Part shown: piece by piece, positions 34,367 through 43,805 of the stretch
How the letters are laid out: every line of letters begins with the position of its first letter
How positions within the stretch are numbered: position 1 is the first letter of the stretch
Assembly (NCBI GenBank): GCA_041725935.1
Contig: JBGRQD010000016.1
Coordinates: forward strand, 13,780 to 77,779
Length of the DNA stretch: 64,000 nt
Origin: Marivita sp041725935
GTDB taxonomy: Bacteria > Pseudomonadota > Alphaproteobacteria > Rhodobacterales > Rhodobacteraceae
Direction: 5' to 3'
Made by a program: the position numbers and the translations under genes
The notes under the pieces: generated by a model
The model's database searches: none
Told to the model about the DNA's origin: nothing
What the model saw: the letters and a program-made list of their open reading frames with translations, nothing else

Positions 34367-35787
34367 GCAAGCACCTGTGTGATCGCGGCGCGGGTGCCAT
34401 CTGCCCAAAGTCGCGTCGCGGCCTCGGTCAACGGCCTATGCAGAGCGGCGGCCAGATCTGCAGGAAAGACGTCCCGAAACCCCAACAAGGCGGCCACCTT
34501 GCCCTCGGGCGTATCCGCGCTGTCCGAAACATCGCGCAGCCGCGCCGCCAAGGGGTCGCGCACGTCAATCGCCTGTCCCCGTTCATCGACGCCGCCGACA
34601 TACCGCATCCAAGCTGCAACAGCGAGGCACAGCGCAGCCGAGTGCCGCCCGGCCGCGACATTGGCCTCAAGGCTGCCAAGAATGCGCTGCGGCAGTTTCT
34701 GGCTGCCATCCATCGCGATCTGCCATGTCCTGTGGCGGATGCCGGGATTGGCGTAGCGGTCGAACAGCGCGTCGGCGTAATCGGTCAGGCTCACACCTTC
34801 GGGCGCCTGCACGGCGGGCATGATCTCGGACCACAACTGTCGGACATAGGCGGCAAAGACAGGGTCCGCGACGGTGTCTGCAATGGTGTCGTGCCCGGCA
34901 AGATAGCCGGTATAGGCCAGTGCCGAATGGGTGCCGTTCAGCATCCGCAGCTTCATGTGCTCATGTGCGGTCACGTCCTGCACCATCTCGACACCTGCTG
35001 CCGCGAAATCGGGACGCGCGCCGCCGACGAAATCATCCTCGATCACCCATTGGGCAAAAGGTTCGTGCATCACGGGTGCCGCATCGACCCGACCCGTCAG
35101 TTGGGCAACGCGGGCGATGTCGGCCTTGGTGGTGGCCGGGGTGATGCGGTCCACCATCGTTGACGGGAACCGGCACTCTGTGGCGATCCAGTCGGCCAGT
35201 GCCGGGTCAATGGCTTGCGCGAAATCCAATACCAGACCGCGCACCAGACGGCCATTTTCCGGCAGGTTGTCACAGGTCAGCACGGTAAAGGGGGCAACAC
35301 CGGCCTCCCTCCGACGCGCCAGCGCCCGCACCAGAAAGCCGGGAGCGGAGACCGGCAGATCATGGGCAAGGTCATGCTGGATGTCGGGATGATCAGTGTT
35401 CAGCTTGCCGGTGGAGGGGTTGTGGCAATAGCCCTTTTCCGTGACCGTCAGAGTGACGATCCGAACCGCCGGGTCCGCCATCGCGGCAAGCACCGCCACG
35501 GGGTCTTCGGGCGCGACCAGCACGTCGTTCAGAACGTCGATCCAGCGGGTGACCTCGCCTTCAGGCGCAAGCGTGACCGAGGTATAGCCCCAGCCCTGAT
35601 CCTGCAGCGCATCGCGCGTGTCGGGGCTGCGCAGGGACACCCCGATGATGCCCCAGTCGCCACCCGACGCCGCCATCGCATCAGCCACGAACACACATCC
35701 GAAGCCGCGAAAGAACGCGCCGAGGCCCAGATGCACGATCCCCGTCTTGGGGCGTTGTTCGGTGTCAGCGGGCAAGCCAGCCTCCAT
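34363..35787 (-). CDS. uxuB: Fructuronate reductase, mannitol dehydrogenase family
   Basis: About 474 residues. The NAD-binding region reads GIVHLGLGAFFRGFG, and the catalytic region includes MLNGTHSALAYTGYLAG with the conserved lysine earlier in TEKGYCH. It reduces fructuronate to mannonate. No separate uxaB-like tagaturonate reductase is present, so it may also serve the galacturonate branch. The start is ambiguous: ATG 35787 is used, but TTG 35775 has a better-placed GGAGG. Confidence 0.9.
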   Translation of the reverse strand: MEAGLPADTEQRPKTGIVHLGLGAFFRGFGCVFVADAMAASGGDWGIIGVSLRSPDTRDALQDQGWGYTSVTLAPEGEVTRWIDVLNDVLVAPEDPVAVLAAMADPAVRIVTLTVTEKGYCHNPSTGKLNTDHPDIQHDLAHDLPVSAPGFLVRALARRREAGVAPFTVLTCDNLPENGRLVRGLVLDFAQAIDPALADWIATECRFPSTMVDRITPATTKADIARVAQLTGRVDAAPVMHEPFAQWVIEDDFVGGARPDFAAAGVEMVQDVTAHEHMKLRMLNGTHSALAYTGYLAGHDTIADTVADPVFAAYVRQLWSEIMPAVQAPEGVSLTDYADALFDRYANPGIRHRTWQIAMDGSQKLPQRILGSLEANVAAGRHSAALCLAVAAWMRYVGGVDERGQAIDVRDPLAARLRDVSDSADTPEGKVAALLGFRDVFPADLAAALHRPLTEAATRLWADGTRAAITQVLA

Positions 35788-36505
35788 CGACATTGAGCAC
35801 CGCACCATGCACGTATTTCGCAGCCGGGCTGGCCAGGTAGACAGCCGCCCCCGCGATGTCCTCGGCCTGACCCCAGCGGCCTGCCGGGATACGGTCGAGG
35901 ATCGCCTGATTGCGGTCGGGATCGTTGCGCAGGGCTTCGGTGTTGTTGGTCTCGATATAGCCGGGGGCGACCGCGTTCACGTTGATGCCCTTGGCCGCCC
36001 ATTCGTTCGCCATCAGCTTGGTCAGGCCCGCCACGCCATGTTTCGACGCCGTGTAGGATGGCACGCGGATACCGCCCTGAAACGACAGCAGCGAGGCGAT
36101 ATTGACCACGGCGCCCGTGTCACCCCTTGCGAGCACGGCCTTGGCAAAGGCTTGGGTGGTAAAGAACAGCGCCTTGAGGTTGACGTCCATCACGGCGTCC
36201 CAATCGGCCTCTGAAAACTCCAGCGCATCGGCGCGGCGGATGATGCCCGCGTTGTTCACGAGGATGTCGACCGGCGCCTCCCCGAACAGTCCCTGCCCGG
36301 CCATCGGATCGGCGAAATCGACCAGCACGGACGACGCGCTGCCCCCGGCCTGCGTGATCATCTCAACGGTTTCGTCACAGCTACGCCGCCCGGCACAGAT
36401 CACTTCGGCACCCGCCTCGGCCAGACCCACGGCGATAGCCTGCCCGATGCCGGTATTGGCACCGGTCACCAGCGCGCGACGCTCCGTCAGGGAAAACATG
36501 CTCAC
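35765..36505 (-). CDS. kduD: 2-dehydro-3-deoxy-D-gluconate 5-dehydrogenase
   Basis: 246-residue short-chain dehydrogenase: GANTGIGQAIA nucleotide motif, NNAG, and the catalytic Ser with YTASK (about residue 153). It interconverts 2,5-diketo-3-deoxygluconate and 2-keto-3-deoxygluconate. The start is GTG 36505, overlapping the kduI stop (GTGA) with GGAGGA 7 bp upstream; ATG 36499 is the alternative. Position after kduI makes kduD the preferred call among the short-chain dehydrogenases. Confidence 0.92.
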   Translation of the reverse strand: MSMFSLTERRALVTGANTGIGQAIAVGLAEAGAEVICAGRRSCDETVEMITQAGGSASSVLVDFADPMAGQGLFGEAPVDILVNNAGIIRRADALEFSEADWDAVMDVNLKALFFTTQAFAKAVLARGDTGAVVNIASLLSFQGGIRVPSYTASKHGVAGLTKLMANEWAAKGINVNAVAPGYIETNNTEALRNDPDRNQAILDRIPAGRWGQAEDIAGAAVYLASPAAKYVHGAVLNVDGGWLAR

Positions 36506-37326
36506 CTAAGATCCTCCATCGCCACCATGTCCATGTCGGTGAAATCGACATTATCGCCCGCCATCGCCCAGCAAAAGGTGTAGGACGACGTGCCCGAGCC
36601 CGCATGGATCGACCAGGGCGGCGAGATCACCACCTCTTCATTGGCCATGACGATGTGGCGAGTCTGCGACGGCTCTCCCATCAGGTGGAACACGCGCTGG
36701 TTCTCGGGCAGCTGGAAATAGAGATAGGCTTCCATCCGGCGGTCATGGAGGTGGGCGGGCATGGTGTTCCAGACCGATCCTTCGGCAAATTGCGTATAGC
36801 CCATCAGAAGCTGGCAGCTTTGGCACACTTCGGGATGCAGGAACTGGATGATGACACGCTCATTTGCGGTTTCGCGCGCGCCCAGTTCGACGCGGCGTGC
36901 GTCCGCCAGCTTGATCAGCCGTGTCGGATAGGTTTGATGCGCCGGGGCAGACAGGACATAATACCGTCCATTGCCGCTGAACGTGATCGGACCGGAGCCC
37001 ATGCCGATATACAGAACCTCGCCGCTGCCGATCTCGTAGGTTTCGCCCCCGACGCTGACAGTGCCCGCGTCCCCGATGTTCAGAATCCCGGCCTCGCGCC
37101 GGTCCAGCAGCGACGGCGTGCCCGCTTCCTTGACCTGATCCAGCACCAGAGTGCCCCCCGCAGGTACCGCAGAACCAAGGATCAGCCGGTCGTAATGCGA
37201 GTAGACCAGGTTGATTTCACCCTCGGCGAACAGGCCTCCGACATGGAAATGATCCCGCAGCTGTTCGGTGTCGAGCGTCTTGGCGGTGGCCGGGTCGATG
37301 GCGTGGCGGGTTTGGGTCTTGAGCAT
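36502..37326 (-). CDS. kduI: 5-keto-4-deoxyuronate isomerase
   Basis: 274 residues, near the family length of 278. It is a double cupin; the metal site is in VWNTMPAHLHDRRMEAYLYF (about 190-210), with a further histidine in PPWSIHAGSGT. It isomerises 4-deoxy-5-keto-uronate, from unsaturated uronates released by pectin, alginate or ulvan lyases. It follows kdgF with 18 bp between. Confidence 0.95.
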   Translation of the reverse strand: MLKTQTRHAIDPATAKTLDTEQLRDHFHVGGLFAEGEINLVYSHYDRLILGSAVPAGGTLVLDQVKEAGTPSLLDRREAGILNIGDAGTVSVGGETYEIGSGEVLYIGMGSGPITFSGNGRYYVLSAPAHQTYPTRLIKLADARRVELGARETANERVIIQFLHPEVCQSCQLLMGYTQFAEGSVWNTMPAHLHDRRMEAYLYFQLPENQRVFHLMGEPSQTRHIVMANEEVVISPPWSIHAGSGTSSYTFCWAMAGDNVDFTDMDMVAMEDLR

Positions 37327-37344
37327 GGTGTCAGGCCTTTCGGG

Positions 37345-37650
37345 TCAAAGAAAATCGTCGCGGCGCGGGGTGAAGGTGTCGATGAGTGTGCCCGCCTCGC
37401 GGCATCGGCATCCGTGTCGTGCCCCGGACGGGATCACCACGCTGTCACCGGGGCCAAGGTCGTGTTCGACATCGCCCACGAAAAACGTGAAGCGCCCTGC
37501 CTCGACATAGGTGGATTGCACATGCGGATGATCGTGCAGCTTGCCTTCGGCGCCGTCTTCGAACCGGAAGACGACGACCATGAGATCGGCATTTTCAGCC
37601 AGCACTTGCCGGGTCACACCCGGATCGGTCGGCACTACGGGATAAGTCAT
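37345..37650 (-). CDS. kdgF: KdgF-type cupin, unsaturated uronate linearising enzyme
   Basis: 101 residues from ATG 37650, with AGGAAAG just upstream; the same frame stays open far upstream, so the short start is the real one. It is a single cupin with HDHPHVQSTYVEAG, GDSVVIPSGARHGC and the typical KdgF ending DTFTPRRDDFL. It speeds opening of unsaturated monouronates to the KduI substrate. Confidence 0.92.
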   Translation of the reverse strand: MTYPVVPTDPGVTRQVLAENADLMVVVFRFEDGAEGKLHDHPHVQSTYVEAGRFTFFVGDVEHDLGPGDSVVIPSGARHGCRCREAGTLIDTFTPRRDDFL

Positions 37651-37658
37651 GTCTTTCC

Positions 37659-38939
37659 TCATCTGAACAGCGACGGCAGCCAGAGCGACAGCGCCGGAAT
37701 GTAGGTTACAAGCATCAGCGTCACCAAAGCGGCCCCGTAGAACGGCCAGATCGTGCGCACTGCATCCCAGACCGGAATGCGACCCACCGCGCAGCCGACA
37801 AACAACACGGCCCCTACAGGTGGCGTACACAGCCCGATGCCGAGATTGAGGATCAGGATCACCCCGAAATGCACCGGATCGACGCCAAAGGCCGTGGCCA
37901 CCGGCAGGAAGATCGGCGTGGTGATGACAATGAGCGGCGACATGTCCATGAAGGTGCCAAGGATCAACAGCACAAGGTTCAACAACAGCAGGATGATGAT
38001 CGGGTTGTCTGACACGCCCTGCAAGAGTGCCACCATCGACGCCGGCACGCGGGTATAGGCCAAAAGCCAACCGAAGGCTGCCGCACAGCCGATCACCATC
38101 AGCACCATCGCGGTGGTGCGGACGGCGGCAAAGGTCGCCTCGATGAAATCGCTCCAGCTGAGACTGCGATAGACAAAGAACGTGACCAGCAGCGCATAGA
38201 CCACCGCGATGTTCGAGGACTCCGACGCGGTAAAGATGCCGGACCGCACGCCGCCAAAAATGATCGCAACAAGGATCAGACCGGGGGCTGCCGACACGAA
38301 CAGCGTACCCAGCATCCGCACTCCCTGGAACGGCTGGGTCGGGTAGCCCTTGCGCACCGCCATCCACCATGCGGCGAACATGAGCAGACCAGCCAGCAGG
38401 AAGCCCGGAATGATCCCTGCGGTGAACAGATCGGCAATCGAAATGCGCCCACCTGCCGCGATCGAATAAATGATCATGTTGTGCGAGGGCGGCAGCAGCA
38501 GCGCGATGATGGAACTCACCACGGTGATGTTCACCGCGTAATCCGTGTCATAGCCGCGCTCTTTCATTTGCGGCACCATCAGGCCGCCGACTGCGCTGGC
38601 ATCCGCCGCAGCCGATCCCGACACGCCGCCGAACATGACCGAGGACAGCACGTTGACTTGCCCCAGACCGCCACGCAGATGGCCGACGAACCCTCCGGCC
38701 AGCGCGACCAATCGGCGGGCAATGTCGCCACGCACCATCAGATCGCCGGCATAAATGAAGAACGGGATCGCCATCAGCGCGAACACCGATACGCCGGAAT
38801 TCAAACGCTGGAACACCACCACAGGCGGCAGGCCAAGATAGGCGATGGTGGCAAAGCTGGACACACCCAGACAGAACGCAACGGGTGTGCCGATCAGCAG
38901 CAGGAACGTGAAGGTTCCGAAGAGGACATAGAGTTCCAT
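37659..38939 (-). CDS. dctM: TRAP transporter large permease (uronate system)
   Basis: 426 residues with about twelve membrane helices, DctM type. LGQVNVLSSVMFGGVSGSAAADASAVGG and LLLPPSHNMIIYS-type motifs are present. It shares one base with dctQ, so the two are coupled. Imports hexuronates with the DctP and DctQ proteins encoded upstream; substrate inferred from the operon. Confidence 0.94.
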   Translation of the reverse strand: MELYVLFGTFTFLLLIGTPVAFCLGVSSFATIAYLGLPPVVVFQRLNSGVSVFALMAIPFFIYAGDLMVRGDIARRLVALAGGFVGHLRGGLGQVNVLSSVMFGGVSGSAAADASAVGGLMVPQMKERGYDTDYAVNITVVSSIIALLLPPSHNMIIYSIAAGGRISIADLFTAGIIPGFLLAGLLMFAAWWMAVRKGYPTQPFQGVRMLGTLFVSAAPGLILVAIIFGGVRSGIFTASESSNIAVVYALLVTFFVYRSLSWSDFIEATFAAVRTTAMVLMVIGCAAAFGWLLAYTRVPASMVALLQGVSDNPIIILLLLNLVLLILGTFMDMSPLIVITTPIFLPVATAFGVDPVHFGVILILNLGIGLCTPPVGAVLFVGCAVGRIPVWDAVRTIWPFYGAALVTLMLVTYIPALSLWLPSLFR

Positions 38940-39466
38940 CAGTCGATCTCTGCCTCTTCGCCAAAGCGCGCGGTTGGAAGACCGGCAGCGCGGCGCGCAA
39001 TGCGTTCAGTTGAAAAAAGCACGATCAACACGCCACCCGCGACGATGGGGGCAAAGTCAAACGCACCTGAAATTCCGAGACTCGGCAGCATGTTCCCGGC
39101 GGTGCGCTCTGCCAGTTGCCAGCCGTACCAGATCATGCCGACGCCAAAGCCCGCGACGGCCAGATCGGAAATCGTGTGAAGCACCAGCTTGATCCGCTGC
39201 GGGACGACGTACAGCAGCACATCGAAGGACAGGTGATAGCCTTCCCGGATGCCGACAGCAGCGCCGAGGAAGATGAACCAGCCCATGATCATGACCGACG
39301 CGGGTTCGGTCCAGATGAGGCTGTCGTTCAGCACGTAGCGCCAGAACACCTGTGCCGCGATCAGCACGGTCATCAGGACCAGCCCCATCCCTGCGACCCA
39401 CAGCGCAACCCGCGCCAGACGCCCCGTCAGAAGCGCTATCGTTTTCATCATGTCAGGTATGCCCAT
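38939..39466 (-). CDS. dctQ: TRAP transporter small permease (uronate system)
   Basis: 175 residues with four membrane helices. The second helix region has the conserved LIWTEPASVMIMGWFIFLG motif of DctQ. The start may be 39466 or an internal Met near 39451. It lies between a stem-loop after dctP and the overlapping dctM. Confidence 0.92.
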   Translation of the reverse strand: MGIPDMMKTIALLTGRLARVALWVAGMGLVLMTVLIAAQVFWRYVLNDSLIWTEPASVMIMGWFIFLGAAVGIREGYHLSFDVLLYVVPQRIKLVLHTISDLAVAGFGVGMIWYGWQLAERTAGNMLPSLGISGAFDFAPIVAGGVLIVLFSTERIARRAAGLPTARFGEEAEID

Positions 39467-39480
39467 CCTTGGTAGAGTGC

Positions 39481-39509
39481 CCGCCCCGCGACGCTGCGCC
39501 GAGGGGCGG
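39481..39509 (-). other. Stem-loop after uronate dctP
   Basis: CCGCCCC and GGGGCGG arms enclose a further small GCG/CGC pairing. It lies in the 51-bp gap between dctP and dctQ. No T-run follows, so it probably stabilises the dctP message so that binding protein exceeds permease. Confidence 0.5.
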
Positions 39510-39517
39510 TGATGGGA

Positions 39518-40498
39518 TTATTCAGTCGCCTGAATGTCCGCGACCATCTGCTGAAGCTTGGGCGAGGTCACATATTTCTGGTAGACCGGCACCATGGCTT
39601 CGATGAAGGGGGTTTTGTCGATATCGGTGATGATCTCGACACCTGCATCCCGCACGCGCTGCTCGGACACTTTTTCGCGCTCCTGCCACAGTTCACGCAT
39701 CAGCGGAACGGAGTCGCGGGCCGCCTGACGGACGATGTCCTGGTCTTCGGGCGACAGCTTGTCAAAGCTGGCTTTCGACATCACCAGCACTTCCGGCACA
39801 ATCAGGTGCTGGTTCAGCGTGTAATACTGGGCGACCTCGAAATGGCCCGAGCTGTCATAGGACGGCCAGTTGTTCTCGGCCCCATCGATCACACCGGTCT
39901 GGATCGAGGAATAGACCTCGCCATAAGGCATCGGCGTGGCGTTGGCGCCAAGGGCAGAGACCATGTCGACAAAGATGTCCGACTGCATAACGCGGAACTT
40001 CATCCCGGCCAGGTCTTCGATGGACCGGATCGGCCGCTGCGAATTGTAGAAGCTGCGCGAGCCGCCATCGTAGAACGCGAGACCCACAAGGTCATGATCA
40101 CTGAACGCGTCAAGGATCTGCTGTCCAACCGGGCCATCCATCACGCGGTGCATGTGGTCGGTCGACCGGAAGATGAACGGCAGCGACGGCACCTGCGTTT
40201 CCTCGATGATGTTGTTGAACGGCCCAAGCGAGACACGGTTCATGTCGATGACGCCGAACTGCGTCTGTTCGATCGTATCCTTTTCCTGACCCAGCTGGGC
40301 CGAATGAAAGACCTCGACGCACAGCCGCCCGTCAGTGCGCTCTTCCAGCATTTCACCCATCTTCTGCACCGCAACAACGGTCGGGTAGCCTTCGGGGTGG
40401 GTGTCCGACGACCGCAGCGTCACTTCGCAGGCCGACGCGACCGAGACAAAGGCGACGCTTGCCAGCAAGGCCGCTCCGAGTGTTTTGACGTAATTCAT
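39518..40498 (-). CDS. dctP: TRAP solute-binding protein for uronates
   Basis: 326 residues with a signal peptide ending SVASA-C and a strong GGAGGA ribosome site. The DctP ligand-binding features are MKFRVMQSDIFVDMVSALGA, with the carboxylate-binding arginine, and YGEVYSSIQTGVIDGAENN. It lies between uxaC and the permeases, which points to glucuronate or galacturonate. Confidence 0.93.
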   Translation of the reverse strand: MNYVKTLGAALLASVAFVSVASACEVTLRSSDTHPEGYPTVVAVQKMGEMLEERTDGRLCVEVFHSAQLGQEKDTIEQTQFGVIDMNRVSLGPFNNIIEETQVPSLPFIFRSTDHMHRVMDGPVGQQILDAFSDHDLVGLAFYDGGSRSFYNSQRPIRSIEDLAGMKFRVMQSDIFVDMVSALGANATPMPYGEVYSSIQTGVIDGAENNWPSYDSSGHFEVAQYYTLNQHLIVPEVLVMSKASFDKLSPEDQDIVRQAARDSVPLMRELWQEREKVSEQRVRDAGVEIITDIDKTPFIEAMVPVYQKYVTSPKLQQMVADIQATE

Positions 40499-40521
40499 GG
40501 TTTCCTCCCAGAAAATGGCTC

Positions 40522-41928
40522 TCAGAGCCGGTAAGCCTGCTTTGCAAGCCGGTATGCGAGGTCATGTGCGACCTCGAATGCTTCGTCCTCTGCCAGCCGA
40601 CCCGTGGCGATCAGGTTGGCAAGGAACGCGCAGTCAACCCGACGCGCCACGTCGTGACGTGCGGGAATGGAGCAGAAGGCGCGGGTGTCGTCGTTGAACC
40701 CGACCGTGTTGTAGAACCCGGCGGTTTCGGTCGCCATTTCGCGGAACCGCATCATGCCTTCGTAGCTGTCATGGAACCACCAGGGCGGACCAAGGCGCAG
40801 CGCCGGGTAGACCCCGGCCAGAGGTGCTAATTCGCGCGCATAGGATGTCTCGTCGAGCGTGAAGAGGATGATCGTCAGATCCGACCGTTCGCCCACCGCG
40901 TTCAGCAACGGACGCAGCGCATGCACGTAATCGGTGCGGGTGGGAATGTCGTAGCCCTTGTCCCGACCGAACCGCGCCATGATGGCGTCCGAATGGTTGC
41001 GCGCGGCACCGGGATGGATTTGCAACACCAGCCCGTCGTCAAGGCTCATGCGCGCCATCTCGGTCAGCATGTGCCCGCGAAACGCATCCGCCTCATCCTC
41101 GGTGCAGGCGCCGCGCAAGGCCTTGTCGAACAGCGCCTCTGCCACGTCCTGCGGCAGATCCTCGGTGCGGGCCGTAGGGTGGCCGTGGTCGGACGAGGTG
41201 GCCCCGAACTCCTTGAAATAGGCGCGGCGGTTGCGATGCGCAGCCAGATAGCCCTGCCATCTGGTGGCATCCTCTCCGGCCATCTCGCCCATCTTCTCGA
41301 CATTGGCGGCAAAGCCCGGAAATTCGGGATCGACCACGGCATCAGGACGGTAAGCGGTGACGACCTTGCCGGTCCAGCCACTATCGCGGATCATCCGGTG
41401 CCATTTCAGATCGTCGATGGCGCTTTCCGTGGTCGAGATCGCTTCGATGTTGAACCGCTCGAACAGGGCACGGGGGCGGAACGCGTCCTGCTTGAGGCAA
41501 TCGTCGATCTGGTCGTAGATCGCATTGGCGCTGGCCGCGGTCAGACGCTCCGTGACGCCGAACACTTCCTGCAAGGCATGGTCGACCCAGATCCGCGACG
41601 GGGTGCCCCGGAACAGGTGATAATGTGCCGCGAACAGCTGCCAGATCTTGCGCGGGTCCTGTTCGGTCTCTCCCCCATCGGCGCGCGGCACGCCCAGCGC
41701 TTCGAGCGCGATACCCTGCGAATGCAGCATGCGAAAGACGTAGTGATCGGGCGTCACGAACAGGCGCGCAGGATCGGCGAACGGTGCGTTCTCGGCGTAC
41801 CATTGCGGATCGGTATGGCCATGCGGGCTGATGATCGGCAGATCGCAGACCGTCTCGTAAAGCGCGCGTGCAAGGGTCCGCAGGCCAGGATCAGGCGAAA
41901 AGAGCCGGTTGTCGTCCAGTAGTGCCAT
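40522..41928 (-). CDS. uxaC: Glucuronate isomerase
   Basis: 468 residues, normal length. ISPHGHTDPQWYAENAPF near the N-terminus holds the HxH of the amidohydrolase-like barrel. HPGAARNHSD and the C-terminal VGFNDDTRAFCSIPARHDVARR are typical of UxaC. It interconverts glucuronate/fructuronate and galacturonate/tagaturonate. First gene of the minus-strand operon, with GGGGG before the ATG and the twin operators upstream. Confidence 0.96.
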   Translation of the reverse strand: MALLDDNRLFSPDPGLRTLARALYETVCDLPIISPHGHTDPQWYAENAPFADPARLFVTPDHYVFRMLHSQGIALEALGVPRADGGETEQDPRKIWQLFAAHYHLFRGTPSRIWVDHALQEVFGVTERLTAASANAIYDQIDDCLKQDAFRPRALFERFNIEAISTTESAIDDLKWHRMIRDSGWTGKVVTAYRPDAVVDPEFPGFAANVEKMGEMAGEDATRWQGYLAAHRNRRAYFKEFGATSSDHGHPTARTEDLPQDVAEALFDKALRGACTEDEADAFRGHMLTEMARMSLDDGLVLQIHPGAARNHSDAIMARFGRDKGYDIPTRTDYVHALRPLLNAVGERSDLTIILFTLDETSYARELAPLAGVYPALRLGPPWWFHDSYEGMMRFREMATETAGFYNTVGFNDDTRAFCSIPARHDVARRVDCAFLANLIATGRLAEDEAFEVAHDLAYRLAKQAYRL

Positions 41929-41976
41929 TCATCCCCCCTTGGTCTCAGCGGATTTGGCAAGCCGACTCTGCTGATG

Positions 41977-42026
41977 ACTAATATCCTAGTAAGGCAATTC
42001 TGACACGTCAACTAATATCCTAGTTG
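41977..42026. promoter_or_regulatory. Twin operators ACTAATATCCTAGT between uxaC and gntR
   Basis: ACTAATATCCTAGT occurs at 41977-41990 and identically at 42011-42024, 34 bp apart or about three helical turns. Both are inverted repeats ACTA-N6-TAGT, and the second extends to CAACTA-N6-TAGTTG (42009-42026). Position in the divergent promoter region and spacing suit cooperative binding of the adjacent GntR-FCD regulator. Confidence 0.7.
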
Positions 42027-42089
42027 CCAATCCCTGTCTCGTTTGTACTATGGTGTGGAGTAAGTGAAGCGCAGAGGAAGGCCCAGATC

Positions 42090-42815
42090 GTGGACACGTC
42101 CGCCCAGACAAAATCGGCCCCACTGCCGTTGCCGCAGCTTCGGCAACAGGTCCAACCGACCATCGCGGATCAGGTGTTCAAGGTTCTGCGGGACCGCATC
42201 CTGACACTGGAATTGCCGCCTGAGACCAAGATATCTGAAGCCGAGGTCGCAGCAAAAATGGGGGTGTCCCGACAACCTGTGCGCGAAGCTTTCAAACGGC
42301 TGGCCAATCTCGGGTTCCTGCAGATCCGCCCCCAGAGCGGCACAATGGTCAGCCTGATTTCCGAAGAGGCCGTGATGCGGGCGCGGTTCATCCGTCTGGC
42401 GCTGGAAATCCATACGGGCCGCACCGCCTGCGGCGTCATCACCGAGGACGGCTTGCGCGCCTTGTCCGCCTTGATCGAGCAGCAGAAAGCCGCGATTTTC
42501 GACAACAATCGAACAAAGTTCCATGCGCTGGACGATGCGTTCCACCGCGAGATCTGCGTGCAGTCGGGTGTAGATTATGTCTGGGACGTGATCAGCGAAA
42601 ACAAGGGGCACATGGACCGCGTGCGCATGTTGACCCTCGACACCTCGACGCAGAACCATGCACTTGGCGAACATATCGCCATCCTCGATGCGATATCGGC
42701 GCGCGATGCGGATGCCGCCGCCGCCGCCATCGACAAACATCTGTCGCGCATCCTGGTGCAGATCGAAGAGATCAAGGCAGTCAATCACAATTGGTTCACG
42801 GACAGCCCCCGGTGA
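42090..42815 (+). CDS. GntR-family (FCD) regulator of uronate catabolism
   Basis: 241 residues from GTG 42090, with AGGAAG upstream. Winged helix (about 25-95): VFKVLRDRILTLELPPETKI, then VSRQPVREAFKRL. The FCD ligand domain (about 110-225) has the metal-binding histidines in HALDDAFHREIC and HIAILDAI. Resembles UxuR/ExuR in role. It is divergent from the uronate operon and probably binds the twin operators, released by an aldonate or uronate. Confidence 0.92.
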   Translation: MDTSAQTKSAPLPLPQLRQQVQPTIADQVFKVLRDRILTLELPPETKISEAEVAAKMGVSRQPVREAFKRLANLGFLQIRPQSGTMVSLISEEAVMRARFIRLALEIHTGRTACGVITEDGLRALSALIEQQKAAIFDNNRTKFHALDDAFHREICVQSGVDYVWDVISENKGHMDRVRMLTLDTSTQNHALGEHIAILDAISARDADAAAAAIDKHLSRILVQIEEIKAVNHNWFTDSPR

Positions 42816-43735
42816 CACGGATCGTCTCGATTGGGGAATGCATGGTCGAGTTGGCCCCGCTTGCAGAGGCCGGCACCTATCGCATGGGGTTTGCGGGCGA
42901 CACGCTGAATACGGCATGGTATCTGGCCAGGCTTCTCAAAGATCGCGCGCAAGTGGCGTATTATACCGCTGTTGGCACCGATGCCGTTTCGGACCAGATG
43001 CTGACCTTTCTGGACCGCGAAACCATCGGCACCGCGTCGATCCTGCGCCGTCCGGACCGGACGCTTGGGCTTTACATGATCCAGTTGCAGGAAGGTGAAC
43101 GCAGCTTCAGCTATTGGCGCAGTCAAAGTGCAGCCCGCACGCTGGCGCAGTCGGGTCAGGACATCGACACGGCTCTGAGCGGGGCCAGCATGGCCTATTT
43201 CTCGGGGATTACGCTAGCCATTCTGGCAGAGGAGGATCGCGCGACGCTGCTGGGTGCTTTGCATCGGTTCCGCAGCGCAGGCGGCGCGGTGGTGTTCGAT
43301 CCCAACCTGCGTCCCAAACTCTGGCCGGATGGCAGCACCATGACCGCAGCGATCATGGATGCCGCGCGCCTGAGCGACATTGTCCTGCCCTCGCACGAAG
43401 ACGAGGCGACGTGGTTCGGTGACGCGACACCCTTGGACACGGCGGAACGCTATGCGCTGGCGGGCGCGCAGACTGTGGTGGTCAAGAACGGCCCCGGCGA
43501 GATCGTGATGCTGGACGCTGGCAAGACCAGTCGGCACCGCCCCGAGCCAGTGACAGAGGCGGTGGACACGACCGCTGCCGGGGATTCGTTCAACGCGGGG
43601 TTTCTGGCCAGCCGCATCATCGGCGCATCGCTGGATCAAGCGGTTGAGGCAGCTGCCCAGCTTGCGGCACGGGTGGTATCGCATCGCGGCGCTCTGGTGA
43701 CCGAGGCGGTGTCAGCGGGCGATCTGGTCGGTTAG
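42812..43735 (+). CDS. kdgK: 2-keto-3-deoxygluconate kinase
   Basis: 307 residues from GTG 42812, overlapping the gntR stop (GTGA). PfkB-family sugar kinase: IVSIGECMVELAP, GFAGDTLNTAWYLARLL, VVFDPNLRPKLW and the catalytic DTTAAGDSFNAGF (about 250). It phosphorylates KDG, the shared product of all uronate branches here, to KDPG. No KDPG aldolase is in the window. Confidence 0.95.
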   Translation: MTRIVSIGECMVELAPLAEAGTYRMGFAGDTLNTAWYLARLLKDRAQVAYYTAVGTDAVSDQMLTFLDRETIGTASILRRPDRTLGLYMIQLQEGERSFSYWRSQSAARTLAQSGQDIDTALSGASMAYFSGITLAILAEEDRATLLGALHRFRSAGGAVVFDPNLRPKLWPDGSTMTAAIMDAARLSDIVLPSHEDEATWFGDATPLDTAERYALAGAQTVVVKNGPGEIVMLDAGKTSRHRPEPVTEAVDTTAAGDSFNAGFLASRIIGASLDQAVEAAAQLAARVVSHRGALVTEAVSAGDLVG

Positions 43736-43805
43736 GCTTTGCCCGCCGGGCGGCCCGTGGAAGAACGCGCTTTACCTTAGTCACGAAGAAAAGCATTTTG
43801 CAGGG

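Noticed and set aside
37345..38370. Long frame giving the KdgF cupin a 240-residue N-terminal extension
   Set aside because: The extension is antiphase to dctM, and the ATG at 37650 has its own ribosome site and gives the normal KdgF length.
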